A DNA stretch of 64,000 bases from Struthidea cinerea (lineage: Eukaryota > Chordata > Aves > Passeriformes > Corcoracidae). Shown piece by piece: positions 13,631 to 26,700 of the stretch. The position numbers and the translations under genes were made by a program. Location: assembly GCA_013397865.1 (NCBI GenBank), contig VZTI01005041.1:783157-847156 (forward strand), in the 5' to 3' direction. Below the pieces are notes generated by a model that saw only the letters and a program-made list of their open reading frames with translations, had not been told where the DNA came from and ran no database searches. Position 1 is the first letter of the stretch. Every line of letters begins with the position of its first letter.

Positions 13631-16600
13631 GGCAACAGTATATTGCTAAAACCACCATAACAAAATAGCACGTATGGTGTTAAATCTGTGAAATGTTATA
13701 GAGCCCAGATCCACTTCTGTAGAACTGCGGCCAGTCATCCCATCCTGCCTCCTTCAGTCTTTCTTTGTGCAGTTGGTTATTCTTATTTAAAAGTAATGCT
13801 TTGCTTTTGTCTTTTTTGATCTGTTTAAACATTTGAGTTCTGATACCATTGTCTGGTTCATTTTAACCCTGATGCAGGTCTGTCTGCAGGTGTAATCCTA
13901 CTCTCTAGTCCATCATACAAGGAAATTATTGAGGAGTGTCCAAAGCATATTTCTGGACAGGTTTGCTCAGGGTATCCTTCCAGTGTGATAGTGAATTTTG
14001 GTAACTACACTCTAAATATCCTCTTCAAAATGGTACCAACCTTCTACTGTAACTTCTAAAATCTAAAACAACTGTTCCTAACTTTTTTACTAGAATATGA
14101 TGTGACCAGGGATTGTACATGTTGCCCACAGTTTCTCAAAACTAATTTCTTGTGGTTCTGAGACTGGCTAATCTGAGACCAGTGCAATCAGTTCCCTATG
14201 TACTGTTTATTAGGCTAGTTGTTTAGAAAACCCTGAAATTAAAACCTCCAACCTATTCTCTCCCTGAATGCTTATCCCTTTGTCACTGATGTATTGACAC
14301 CTGGTGGCAATTAACATGAATAGTGAAGAAGAAAAACCTAAACACTTTGCTCTTCTCAGCACCACTTATTGTTAGACTTTCCTTCCTGCTTAGTAGGCCA
14401 AATTCTTCCTAGTCCCCCCTTCTCCTCTAATGTCTGTACAGAGTGTTTCTGTGCAGGATCTGAAGATGCACATCAGTGCACATCCAGCATCACGGGTTTT
14501 TGGCAGTGTGGGACTTCAGTAGGAAGAGACTGTGCTGGGAGCTGATTTGTGATTTTGATGTGATAGTAAAGATGAACAGACACATAAAGGGACTGCGAAA
14601 CTTCTGCATGAGTATGTTCCTCCTTTCAGGGTTTTTTAATGTCCAAGGGTCCATGTTTGCACATTTTCATTTAGCAGAATGTTACTTATCTACGGAATGG
14701 AGTTTATGTACTTAGTGAAAATAAATCTGTTTACATTGCAATGTTTCAGGTACATAGACTATGACCCTAAATGTGAAACAACAAGGGGAATATTAAATGA
14801 TTAACTGATCCAAGAATGTGCAGTGAATAGTGCTAGGTTTTGTCTGAACTGGAAAATAAAGCTAACAAAATGAATGTGACAGTGAATGGCTGTCATTTTG
14901 AGTTACTAGAGCTTGAACTATAAGCTTATTTTGTCCAAGGTTTTGCAAGAGCAGTCTCAGTCCTTTCCATGTTTAGCTGGGACAAAGTTCTATGTATTTT
15001 AGTAAGAAAAAATACAATGATAGTGACTTAATTTCAGTCAATGAAATTACTTTAAAATGCTCATTTCACAGTTAGTGTTTCAGCTAACAGTGGTTCTTGT
15101 CAGATGTGTCCCAGCTCTTTATTTTTCATTTCAGAATTTCCCAAATGTTTCTGGAGGAAGGGTTTTGAATCAGGATTTCAGTTCAAAGAGGTCTTAGTAA
15201 TGCTGCATGGAGTTCCCCTTGCTCTGATTTCAGGCTGTGCATTTTCATGGGATGATAATGGTTCATGCGTGGTTGAAATTAATTACTGGAGCTGTTAGCC
15301 TTATGTAAGCAAATCATCTCCTATTGTATCCTCTTGCTAAACTTTCATTGCAGCTAGTTTAGCTGTTCATGACAGCATCCCTATTATTTTGTTTCATTAT
15401 CATTTGTTTACTAATGCAGATGCTTTATGTAATGATTCATATCTGGAAACCATTTCGTATGTTGGTAATTTGTTGTCTGCATTATTGAAATGAGAAATCA
15501 CTGTCAATCAGAATGGAAGTTGCTGCTTTGATTTATAAATTCAATCCAAAAGTGAGCAAAGTTCTGATAAAGAAATCTTAGGTATGTTTTTGAGAAGGGC
15601 TGCAGTGACGTTTTGCTGTTGGAGGAGAATTGGATTTTTGTCTTTGCTTGGAATAAAATACTGTAGTTTATAGGTGTCCACTAGGTTTTCCATGGCTACC
15701 TGTATTTGGATGAAAAGACAAATAAGGCTGGAAAGTAAACTGGAAGCATTTGTCACTGAATAGGTGGTTCTCCCTGTTCTAGAGATGAAGGGAGAAATGC
15801 AAATTGGACTGCCCCACCTTTTACTTAGGTGTTAGTAACAGCTACAAGTGCACCTGTTATTGCTGGAGAGCAGGGTATTGAGGATGTGGACCTAGCCCTT
15901 GTGGTTTATCCTGTTCCATTTAAGCGATTAATTAGGTTATTGCATCCATAGCTGGAGCTGCATCTGTAATCAAGATTTATGTTGCTGTGGCAACAAAGAG
16001 AGACACAAATGTGCTGAATTTCCTAGATCTTTGAAGCAGTTCTTCTTACCCAAAATGATATTGAGGATTCCCATCAGTGTGTGAAAAAAGTGTTTCTAAG
16101 AGGGGCCTTCATTAATAGGCTGAAATCTTGCACTGAATGGAGTGAATTTATGCTGCTCATCAAAAGGTTAGAGAAAATAGGTTGCAAGATAGAAGACTAG
16201 GAGGCCTGTGGCTCAAATTAATCAAGAGCAATTGATTTCAAGCCAAATAGGAGCAATGCAGGAAAATTAAATGTTGGTCAAAGAGGCCGTTGACAAAAGC
16301 TTTGTGGCATACACCAGGTGTTGTGTTTGGCCTGGATGTAAAGGCAAGGAGGGGCTGAGCATGAGCCAGGTCAAGACTTCACAGTATTATACTTCAAGTT
16401 AAATAGTCATGCTAACATAGCACATGCTAAAGGAGATGGAGGAAGGTGTGACAAATGAAAAGAAGATGGAAGATGAAAATCATAGGTGACTGGAGGAGAT
16501 AACTTGAGGTAGGTGAGGAGGCCTGCAAGTGATTCAGAACTGCAGGTAAGTGAAAAGCTTTTGGTAGACTGTGACAGAGGCAGTGTTTTTGGACTGAACA

Positions 16601-16708
16601 CTACCTCCTGTGCTTCAGTGTCGGGACACCCCATGCGTCTGGGGTATTTTGTCCACTTGAGGATGAAGTATTTAATACCATTAGTCAACACTGTAAATTA
16701 AATGCTTT

Positions 16709-16775
16709 CAAAAACAACAACAAAAATTCAAACACACTCCCCCTCCCAAAAAAACTCCCAAAACACCCAAAAATG
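16709..16775 (+). repeat. A/C-rich low-complexity tract
   Basis: Nearly G-free and T-poor sequence made of caaca, caaaa and ccctccc blocks in the presumed TRMT9B first intron. Confidence 0.75.
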
Positions 16776-19700
16776 ATTTTTTAAAAATGTTGAAATGGGG
16801 GTTATTAATTTTGGTTGTTTTAATTTCAAGGTCACTTGCTTAAACATATTTCTTCAGCAGCGATAAAAAATATCCAAGCAACATGACTTTTATTAAAGCA
16901 GTATCCTTGAAAAGTTAATTATCTAAAAGGTTGCAAAATGTTAATGGAAAGGGAAGAAATTAGATTACCTTAGAGTCAGAGAACTCTTACTGAGATATAT
17001 AGCTATGAAAATATATATCATGTTTGTACAATTCCTTTTACCTTCTGGGAAGCTGTAATATTTTAGGGTTTTTTTTGGTTGGTTGGTTTTGGGGTTTTTT
17101 TTAACAGAGGGAAAATAGCAGTGTAGGAAAAAGTCAATGGACTATAGCCTATTTACTTTCAAACAATTTGTTCATGTACCACAGTTATATGTGATGGACT
17201 GGTGATCCATTTCCCTGCAAATTTGGCAGAACTGACAATACAGTTTTCATCCAGTTTCCTCATTTAATAGATCAGCTGCAACAAGGTCCTGTTGTAGTCT
17301 CATGAACAAATCAGCAGGAAGATGACCAGGAAGCATTGAAAGGGAAGAGAATCCTCCTCTTCAGTTTTTTTCCAAGCTGCTTGTTTGCAGGAGGTGGACA
17401 TTTGTTGAGCTGAATTCACGTTTTGGGGACTTGGCAAGCCTTGCTGCAGAGTGACTGAACAGCTCAGTGCCAATGTATTGCACACTCGCATCTCTGCTCC
17501 AAGCCCCTGCATGAGCCCTTTGACAGGAGCATAAGCACAAGAGAAGAAGAATTGAGCATGGGAAAAGTGTCCATAATTACCACCTTCTGCTTCTCTTCTC
17601 TTTGCTGGTCTTACCAGACAGCTTCTGGGTAGGTTAAATGAGAACTGGAGCAGATGCTGAAGCAGTGGGATTTCTGGGCAGATTTTCATTACCTACTTTG
17701 CAAAACAGACTTTCCAATTATCCTGGAAGCTAAATCCAGAAGTTGGATGAAATGAACGTTTTCTACAATTCATGTCCAGCAGAGGCACTGACTGGTACTT
17801 CCAAAGCAAAGAAGTTGTAGTGGTTGTTTTTGTTTAGAAAGAGAAATGGAGGCATTGAGTTTGGCTTGTAAACTTACATGGTCTAGGTTTCTATGTTTTT
17901 TCGGTGACAGTATACTTGTGTGAAAGTGGTACAGCTGCAGGTCTGGACAGACTCCACAGGTTCCTTGGATTTCGTAAACATTGAAATTAAGAGGTTAATT
18001 GCTAGGACATTTCCTGCCGTGCTGCAAAGTAAAACCTGATAGTATTATGGATCTCGACTGGAAAGTCAAATTGGCAAGTTTAATTTCATCATGTGCCTTA
18101 ATTATTTGCCAAATATAAACATTCAGCAGGAATGGAAATGGTTACAAAATGGTGCATGAAATTATTTGTCTTTTAGTATACTACCGTTATTCTATTATAA
18201 CCAAATCATTTTCTTGACAGTATTTTTAAGTGTATCTAAGAAGAATAACCTCTAATGCTGTGTTGTAATACATGCAAGTCTCCAGCGTGTCCTGTGTAGC
18301 TGAAGACTCAGTACCAGTTCCAGTGAACAAGAAAGTTAAAGGAAGAACTTAATGGTCTTGGATTCAATAAGAAACTAAGCCAGATCTCAGTCTGCATTGG
18401 AATTCAATGTAGACATTTTAGGAAAATAGAGAAAAAAAGATAGCATTTGGAATTCAGTATGAATGGTTGGAACATTCTGCCTTTTCTGTTTTTTTAAGAA
18501 ATGCAAAGATTGAACAAAGAGCTTCAAGTGGAAAGATAAAAGAAAGCACTTGGATGTGCTGAACCACATAGTAACTAAACATGAAATATAAATTAGAGCA
18601 AGGAGCTTATCAGGCAACAAAAGAAAAGAAATGGTTTTTAGTCTTTGGAATTACTACGTATAAATAGAGGGTTCCTAGGCAGTTGAACAACAAAACAAAG
18701 TATGTTTTGAGGCATAGAAAAAAGACAGCTGGAGACATGAAACCCTTAATTTATTTTATTTAAGGGTCAAATTAAAACAAAGGATTAGGCTTTTGACTCT
18801 AAGGAATACTTACGTGAAACTACTGCAACTAACCCATTCTATGTCACAACACAACTTGAAATGGGTTCTGCGAAAAGTTCTGATTGAATAACTTCTGGCA
18901 CATGTAATATAATTTCAAGTCTATGTTGCTTCTCCAGTTCAGTCTGTTACAGCTTTTCACTTTTCAATGACACTGAAAATGTGCCTATTAGCAATGTACT
19001 ATACTTTTCCTGAAATTAATTTTTATATATATGTGTATATGCACCGAGGAAAAGGTGAGTTAATGCATCATAAAAGAAAATTGTGGCTCGTAGAAAAAAG
19101 ATGATGTAACGTTTGTGAAAATATTGAACGTAAATGTTTTGAAGAGAGATATTCATAGGTACTACAGTCAGAATAGACTGTGACAATTGTTAACAATTTG
19201 TCCCCACCTCTTACACAGTACCAGTGAAATGGATCAAGCCTTACATACTATTCTGTAAACCTGCGCACTCACTTGAAGTACGTTGCTTTTTTCAGTCACA
19301 GGGATTAACTCCTGTTTCTTAAATTAAAAAGACTGTATTTGCAGGACAGGTGTAGAACAGACTGTGTCTGTAGAACAGCTGAGGTGACAGCTCACATTAT
19401 TTATTACACATATATTTTAAAAAATAAATGTTTTTCTCTCATAGATATAATTTCTCATATATTTTCATCTATTTTCTCATACTAATATATTTCAATACTA
19501 AAAGTGACAGGAAGAAGAAATTTTTATTATGGTTCCAAAATGTATATTATTTGAAAATCAAGGAAAGTAAATTAAAGTCTTTGCTTCTGACCTTTTCAAA
19601 TGCAGTCAAAGGAGTCACTTTTATAGTTTTATCTTGATAATACATTGCTTAGTCTGTTGGATGTTTGAAAACAGGCTTTAATCTCTATTGAGTTCTTGGG

Positions 19701-20221
19701 CAATTGAATAAGTTTTGTTTTAATAATGGGAAGAAACATTTCCCAAATAAACGGGCAGTTTGAATTAGTTTGAAGAATGCCTTAACACTTTGAAATGTAA
19801 TCTCATCAGCCTTCTTCAGATATTCAAACCTGACCTGGTTTGACCTTGGATGAGAGGATATATTAAAAAAGATGTAAGATTCTGTATGAAGGGATTCAGT
19901 GTCTGCATCCACTTGGTGTTCTACATGAGCTTAGGGGTAATACTTAAAGTTCAGGAAGATACCACTTCTCAAATCACTAAACTAAAGTACTTTGTAAGAC
20001 ATAAAGATAGCAGAGTGGGAGTAGGGAAATTGAGGTTTTGTTGCTGAAAAATTTTAGTGAACTCGTCACTTCTAGAGGGTTGATAAATCACAAATCACTT
20101 ACATGTGATTTAGGGGCTTAGGTTTCAGGGACCAGGCTATATTTCAAGTAACATAGTAGTAGTTTGCCAGCCTATTCACATTAGCAACAACAGGAAAGTT
20201 GGTTCTTAACATCCTGTTCTT

Positions 20222-20284
20222 AACTGGTTTGACTGATGATTGTAAAGGTTCTTTCCAAGCTAAGTGATTCTATGGTTCTATAAC
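20222..20284 (+). mobile_element. CR1 retroposon 3' end fragment
   Basis: The run matches the avian CR1 terminal pattern: 'tgatgattgtaaaggttct', 'ttccaagctaagtgattct' and then two 'tatggttct'-like 8-mers. Only the last 60-70 nt are recognisable. It lies 335 nt upstream of the first TRMT9B coding exon, in the same orientation. Confidence 0.8.
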
Positions 20285-20618
20285 CATTCTGCACTTCCAC
20301 TGAATATGGGCTCTCTTTTGCACCAGACAAACTTTTACTATATTGGTGAGCTGGGAAATGTGCCTATTATCGAATAGGCACGTGCAGTTACATAATGCTT
20401 CACAGGGGAGATGATGCATTCACATTTTTTCTTCACTTTCATGAGATAAAATCAGATCCTTTGAGTAAAGACTATTTTATAAATATGGCTGTTAGATGGA
20501 TGTAATAATTTTATGAATGTAAACGTACAAGGTCCTGAATTATGCATGCCTATAAAATGTAAAGGCTATCCTTCGACAGTTTGTGTTTTGTTGTACATAA
20601 TCTTCATTATGTTTTCAG

Positions 20619-20773
20619 GATGGAACATGAGGCTACCCAGCTAGAAAAGCAGCATGTGCACAGTGTGTATGAAAATACAGCTGCCTACTTTAGCGACCTG
20701 CAGACCAAAGCATGGCCTCGTGTTCGGAACTTTCTGCTGGAACAAAAGCCTGGCAGTCTCGTCGTTGATATAG
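20619..20773 (+). CDS. TRMT9B: TRMT9B first coding exon
   Basis: The acceptor is ttttcag at 20612-20618. The exon begins with a single G and then the ATG at 20620, so nearly all of the 5' UTR must lie on upstream exons. It encodes residues 1-51 plus the first base of Gly52. It starts MEHEATQLEKQHVHSVYENT and ends VVDI, just before the glycines of the SAM-binding loop. The donor is gtaagc at 20774. Confidence 0.95.
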
Positions 20774-23700
20774 GTAAGCCATTCTTTGAGGTGGCGTGAA
20801 AGATTGTTTATAAGTTTTATTAGTTTACATGGTAATCATATGTAGCCTTCAGATCTACTGGTTTTTTTTAACTTGTTTAAATCTGTTTTAAAATTGTTTT
20901 TAAGCCCCAATGCTAGATGCCATACATCACTTCCTTTAATTCTTTGGCAATGTATAAGGTAGACAGTAAATAATTTTTTCCCTTATTTTTGTTGAGCTAA
21001 GTCTTAATCTGTCCATGTCCCCACTGACTTAGTGGTCTGTCATCCCCCTGGAGCCCTTTTGAAAAAATTATGTTAATAGCTCAATTATTTCATATTTCAG
21101 TTTCTTTAGCTCTCTTGGTTTATATACTACCAGACTGCAATTTATTGTTTTTCATTTGTTCTAAAGCTCCTCCTAGCAAGGCTTTTTATTAAGAGAAATC
21201 TTCTGATGTGATTGCTATTAAAAATATTTAAAAAAACCCCAACAAACTGAGAGTCTCCATATGATTCTAAATATGGACACCAAAACCTCATTTTCCTGCT
21301 ATGGCATTGTCGTCCCTACATGTAGCATTTATACCTGGCTTTTCTGTTGCTCTTGCAGACTTTCTGGGGATTTCCAGGTGCTGGCATGTTCCCTTTGCTT
21401 GCATTATGACTTCAGTCCTATCCAGCACATCATTGCAAAACAGATGCTCGTTTGCACCATTGTAATTTCCTTACTGTTTAAACTAATAAAATGCTTTTAC
21501 ACAGCAAGGTTTAATAAATGTGAACAATAAATTATGTATCTGCTTTATCCTATAAGAGAAAAACGTTATTTGAGTATGCTGTAGGCCATGATCAGAAGAT
21601 AATATTTAGTTCTCTTGCTGCTGTTGAGCACTCCACCAAAAATACTTGATTGATGTTATTTTGAATATGTAGCTATTTTTATGTGTCTGCACCATTTTCA
21701 CTAATAATCTCAGGAAATAACCTATGGCATACACTCACTCAACTGAGAGTCGGATTGATACTTCTCAGCCAAAATTGTTGCCACCTCAGTAGAAGATATT
21801 TGAATCTTAGCTGAAGTTCTTTGAGGCATTATCAGCGGTGATGGCTGAAAGCTTAAAGTCACCCTGTTGCAGTCTCATCTGGAGAGAAGGTCAGTCCTTA
21901 GAGCTGCCAATAAGAACATTCCCATTAAGGCACACAAGCTATCTTCTTTTTTGAGGTGTGATAATATCTACAGGAATTTGCCTACTGTGTTTAGTTTTGG
22001 TATGTATTTAAGGAGGAGTTGCACTGAAGTGGCACTAGTGCCTAGTGGTACTAAAATTTTCAAAGTGAGATCTTTAATTGGTAATTTTCTTTTCAATTTA
22101 ATAGTACCTTTTATTAAAATATCATTTTTTCTATTTGCCTTTTTATTTTTCATTGATCAAAACACATGAAAATAGCTTGGCCATTGTTAGCTTCACGAAG
22201 GAATTCACCCTCCTGATGACTCATTTAAAAGTGAATCTCTAGCAAATGTAGATTTTTAGAATACTGGGATTATTGACACTATTCCGCTTCATTCCAGAGA
22301 GGACCCTGTACTTCCAGAAAAGCTCACAGTGATTAAAAAGCACTACACCAAAAGCCATGTATTAAGCAACTGAATCTTCCAAATTAATGATGGCTGAAAA
22401 AATGTGTTCCTCTGCAAACACAATAATGAATAATAATTTATACAAATTTTTAAAATTTGTGTTTTCTATCAAACATGCAGAGCCTCATGTTCTATTGCAT
22501 ATATTCCTTGAACTGCATTAGCAATATTAGTATTTTCCATTTCTCTCAAGTGTTACTTCAAAGAATAGTGCTTGCTTTTAGCTTAGAAATATGTTCTTTT
22601 CACCACTGAAGTGTTGTTCTGTTCTGCAGTAGTTCCTGTGCTGTCTTTCTAGATAATGGTGCACATTAACATCACCGAGAGCAGCAGCACTGCAAGAAGC
22701 AGTGATGTTTCTAAAGATAACTCCAGGCCTTTAAATTGAATTACCAATACTGAGATGACTGTCTTTGCCAAGCTGCTACCCCGTTGCTTGGCTGTCAACT
22801 TTCAGAAATTATTCCTCACTAGTGACCCAGAACTGCAGTGAACGGTTCCCAATATAATTTTGAAGAGTGCTTGTTATGCATGAGGCATTGAGGGATCCTC
22901 TGAAAGATTTCAATATAGTACAGCACAGTCCTTGAGAAGACAGACTTTTAGGTAGAAGACATTCTGGAACAGTTCATTACATTTACATGGGTTATAATGC
23001 ACTGGCACAAAGACAAAAAGAGGATGTGCCTGCAATATGGGAAGAACTTCTATGATTTATGGTTATTTTCAAGTCTGTAGCTAAAGTAAGAATTTTGCAC
23101 TCTGACTTGTGTCAGTGGCATTTATGGTTTAGGACTTCTTGGAGAGAAATGGGATGCACTGGAGAGTTACTGCATAGGGAGGGACTGGGGAAAGAGGTCT
23201 GTTGCAGATCACTGAGAAGACAAAACACTCTGGCTTCAGGAAATCCCCTGAACAGAAAGTAGTTGGAAGCTGGAATGATGCTGGGGAAAGGGACCATAAT
23301 GCTTATCTTTTTCTTAACCCTCTCCTGGGTGCCCGTTTATGCTCATTGTTGGAAATGGGATACCAGGCTATATAAAGACTCAGTATGAAACAGCATGGTT
23401 GGGTTTTTATTCTCTAAGATGTACAGTAGCGGCCATGGAGGACCACTCTTTCCTCCTCCCACCTGCACTCCTCCTTACTCCCCACAGAAATACAGATAAC
23501 CTGCTATTATACAGGGCTGAGTATTTTTGTTAGCAATGTTCATGCTGTTACAATCCTAATAGGGGGAACATACAATTTCAACAGGCCAAATGAACCCTGC
23601 GGCAGTTAGGCTGGTAGGCACAAACCCTCATTTTGTTTTCCAGGAAAATTTAGGATTAGGAGAGCCCTCATATTATTTTCACTGCTTTGGGAGGGAAGGC

Positions 23701-26700
23701 AAATGTTTGGAATATATGACTTCTGACCTAGTATGCTTTTCTTTAGGTTGTGGAACTGGAAAGTATCTCAGTGTCAACAGTCAAGTGTATAATCTGGGCT
23801 GTGATTACTGTGAAGCACTGGTAGAGATCGCAAGGAAGAAAGGTGATGAAGTTCTGGTGTGTGACAACCTTAACCTTCCCTTTAGGGATCAGTGCTTCAA
23901 TGCAGTCATTTCGATTGGAGGTAAGACAACACATCTGCATTCTGGCCCCAGCAAATGAGAATTTCTGAGTGCTCTTTTCTTTCCATGTGGCTTCATTTCA
24001 GTTAATTGTTTTGAAGCAGTTCCTTAGAATCACAGGAGATATAACTGAAATTAATGTAGTCAACATGAAAAAAACAAAACTCCATTACTCAAGAGGCACT
24101 GTTGACCAAGGAAATATGTGTATCACTTGTTTGTTTATATGTGGTAGAGAAAAGATTTCCTTCCAGCATGTATTTTAAACAAGTGAAAACTAATCTAAAC
24201 ATGGCTGGTCGAAGTTTAAACAGATTAGGTGGTCAAGACAAACTCTTGGTTTCTCCATAGGATCTGTTTTGATCAACAAATGCATTGAAATGAAAACTTT
24301 ATAGCAGAACTTGAAACTCATGTTAACTACTATGTGACGAATTCAGATTTCTCTTAGCATGACTAAGAATATAAGAATAATAAGAACTTGGAGTCATACA
24401 AGCAATTGTTGTCTAAAAGGAGCGGAGCATTTCAGCATCCTAACTGTTCTGACCTCTCTTTTTGAAAATATTACTCATAATTTGAGAATTATAAATTGCA
24501 AAGTGTAGATAAAAAATAGTTAAGAGTATCCAGTTACAGTCGACATTTTTAGCTCTAGTCTTGATTGAGCTTCTTGTAGGGCTTTTTAATGCATCAGCAA
24601 AAGTATAAAACATTATAGTTATTACTGATAGCAATCAACAAACTACTTGAAGTGTGATACAAATGTATTTTAAAATGTATCTTTCACGTAAACAGGTGGA
24701 AGGAAAGGGTGACTAATACACAAGCAGTAATCATATTACTTCGCTTTCACGTTGGCTAGTTAACCAGTGAGCCCTACCCACATTTTAGGTCTTGTAGCAT
24801 AATTTCAGTGCTTATCAGATCAGCTGACTCTGAAGGATAGCATACCTGTCTAGTGTTTGTATCAATTACAAGCCTGACAAGTTTAAAAGTTCATGTGCTG
24901 TTTCAGTACATTTAACAATAATGGATTTTAATCCCTCTTGAATAGAGACATGGTATGCCTGTGTCCATCTAATTCTAAAGTGGTTTTCATCCCATTAGAG
25001 AGAAAAACAAGTATTTATGTATGTAGTCAAGCACTCTTCTTGGCTTTGCTGGTATAATCATGTTTATAGGATTGATTTTTCTGCAGAACCACCAGAGTGA
25101 TTCTAACCAGAAGGAATATTTAACCCATTGAAGAGTTTGCACAGATTCTTTTGGTTGATTGTAATTTCTTTCTGGTAAACTCAGCTTGTATGCGTATGCA
25201 GTCTCTGTCAGTTTTGATAAAATTTTGCAGGAGCTTCTGTGGTGATACATGGCCTAACTCCAGTACAGGAGAAAACATCAGTTCCCTTCTCCCTGTCCTG
25301 TGCAAAAAAAATTGATTTTTAATTTTTTTTTTTTCAAAGTTTGAGAGAAGATTCATTGGAGTCAGTAGTACCTGGAAACAAACACTGACTACATAGACAG
25401 GAAACTCTTCTCAGAGTTGTCTATTTTGTATTCTCGGCAGCTTGTGAGGGCCTAGTTAATATTAACTGCCATGAATGCTTTTCTTGGCTTGTGATAATAA
25501 AGCTACATTTTTCCCCCTTGGTAATTTAATCATTGTTTTGAATAAAGACAGGGCTAGTTGGATGCAGTTTTCATAACTGCAGTGTTGAACTAACACTCTT
25601 TCTGCAACTAGAATTGGCTACTGTCAAGCAGCACATATAATCAGGTTTTTCTGAATGTATAGAGACGTCTTCAGCTAAGAACATACGCTATTATCTGAGT
25701 TCTCTGGGCAGATAGAATGTTTTTCATGTAGAAGTGGCTGGCTCCAAGTCCACTTGAAAAAAATTATGTAATCAGTCCTCTTTACATCACTGATTGAATC
25801 AAATCTAGTACTTATGACATATAGGACAACATGACCAATGTGTCCAAGCTCAGTACAAGTTAATGCTTCTGAGAGTTTAGAGAGAAAATAGTTGTCTTAG
25901 CCATTCTCTGACTGTTAAAATTGGCCCATTCGTACACCAGGTGAATAGGAAGATAGAAATAATGTATAAATCTTGAAATGTAGCTTCATTTCACATTGGA
26001 GTGAAATTTGAAAATGTGGAAATTGTCCTGGAAAGAAACCCCAAATATAGTGATCAAAAGTTCTATTTTAAATTTGACTTTATTTTTTACTAGCATAACA
26101 TAACGTAAAAAGAAAACCCCAAAAACATGCTCAGATATGCAATGTAGACATTCTTTTTTACAAAAATGGAATTTAATTTTACAAAATTAAAGGAATGGTG
26201 AATACTTGTCTAAATTTTCTCACTAGCTCATTTGAAAGTGTGCTGATATAAAAGTTCAATGTATCTTTTTACTGATATTGCATTTTGCTGTGTTTGTTAC
26301 ATGGTGAAAAGATATTCTATTTTCAGTCAGGTAAGTCTGAAAATTGTGGCAAAAACTAAAGTCAACTTGATACTACTTAACTCACTTAAAAGCTAGGCAT
26401 TTAAGTGAAAGCTTGTCGTGTTATAATGTGTTATGGGTTATGCAGAAAAACAGAAACCTCCAGCTTATATGCCTGATTTTTCTTGAATCCCTGTTTTTGG
26501 GATGAGATTAATTTCCTTCTTTCAGATTTCCCTATTTTTATCCATTGAACATAATCATAAAAGAGAGCATTCTGAGGTAAACTTCCATCGTGGTACCTGT
26601 AAATTCAACACTGTTGCTGATTTGCAGCAAGTGATATTTAGAATGAGGCGACTGAAATGATTGAACATGTAGAACAGGTTGAAGATGAAAATGCTTTGTC

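Larger units (their letters stand above)
10116..20618 (+). other. TRMT9B: Presumed first intron of TRMT9B
   Basis: This AT-rich interval between the CpG island and the first coding exon has no supportable coding exon. It contains a decayed LINE-like stretch (about 12895-13085), a T-run at 13609-13630, an A/C-rich tract at 16709-16775 and a CR1 tail at 20222-20284. Further 5' UTR exons may be present, but they cannot be recognised from sequence alone. Confidence 0.5.

Noticed and set aside
13471..13671. Frame on the - strand with a lysine and asparagine-glutamine run
   Set aside because: It is produced by translating the T-rich simple repeat at 13591-13630.
23590..23958. 122-codon frame containing GCGTGKY
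   Set aside because: Only 23747-23920 is the real exon. The first 52 codons are intron read-through and the last dozen run into the next intron.
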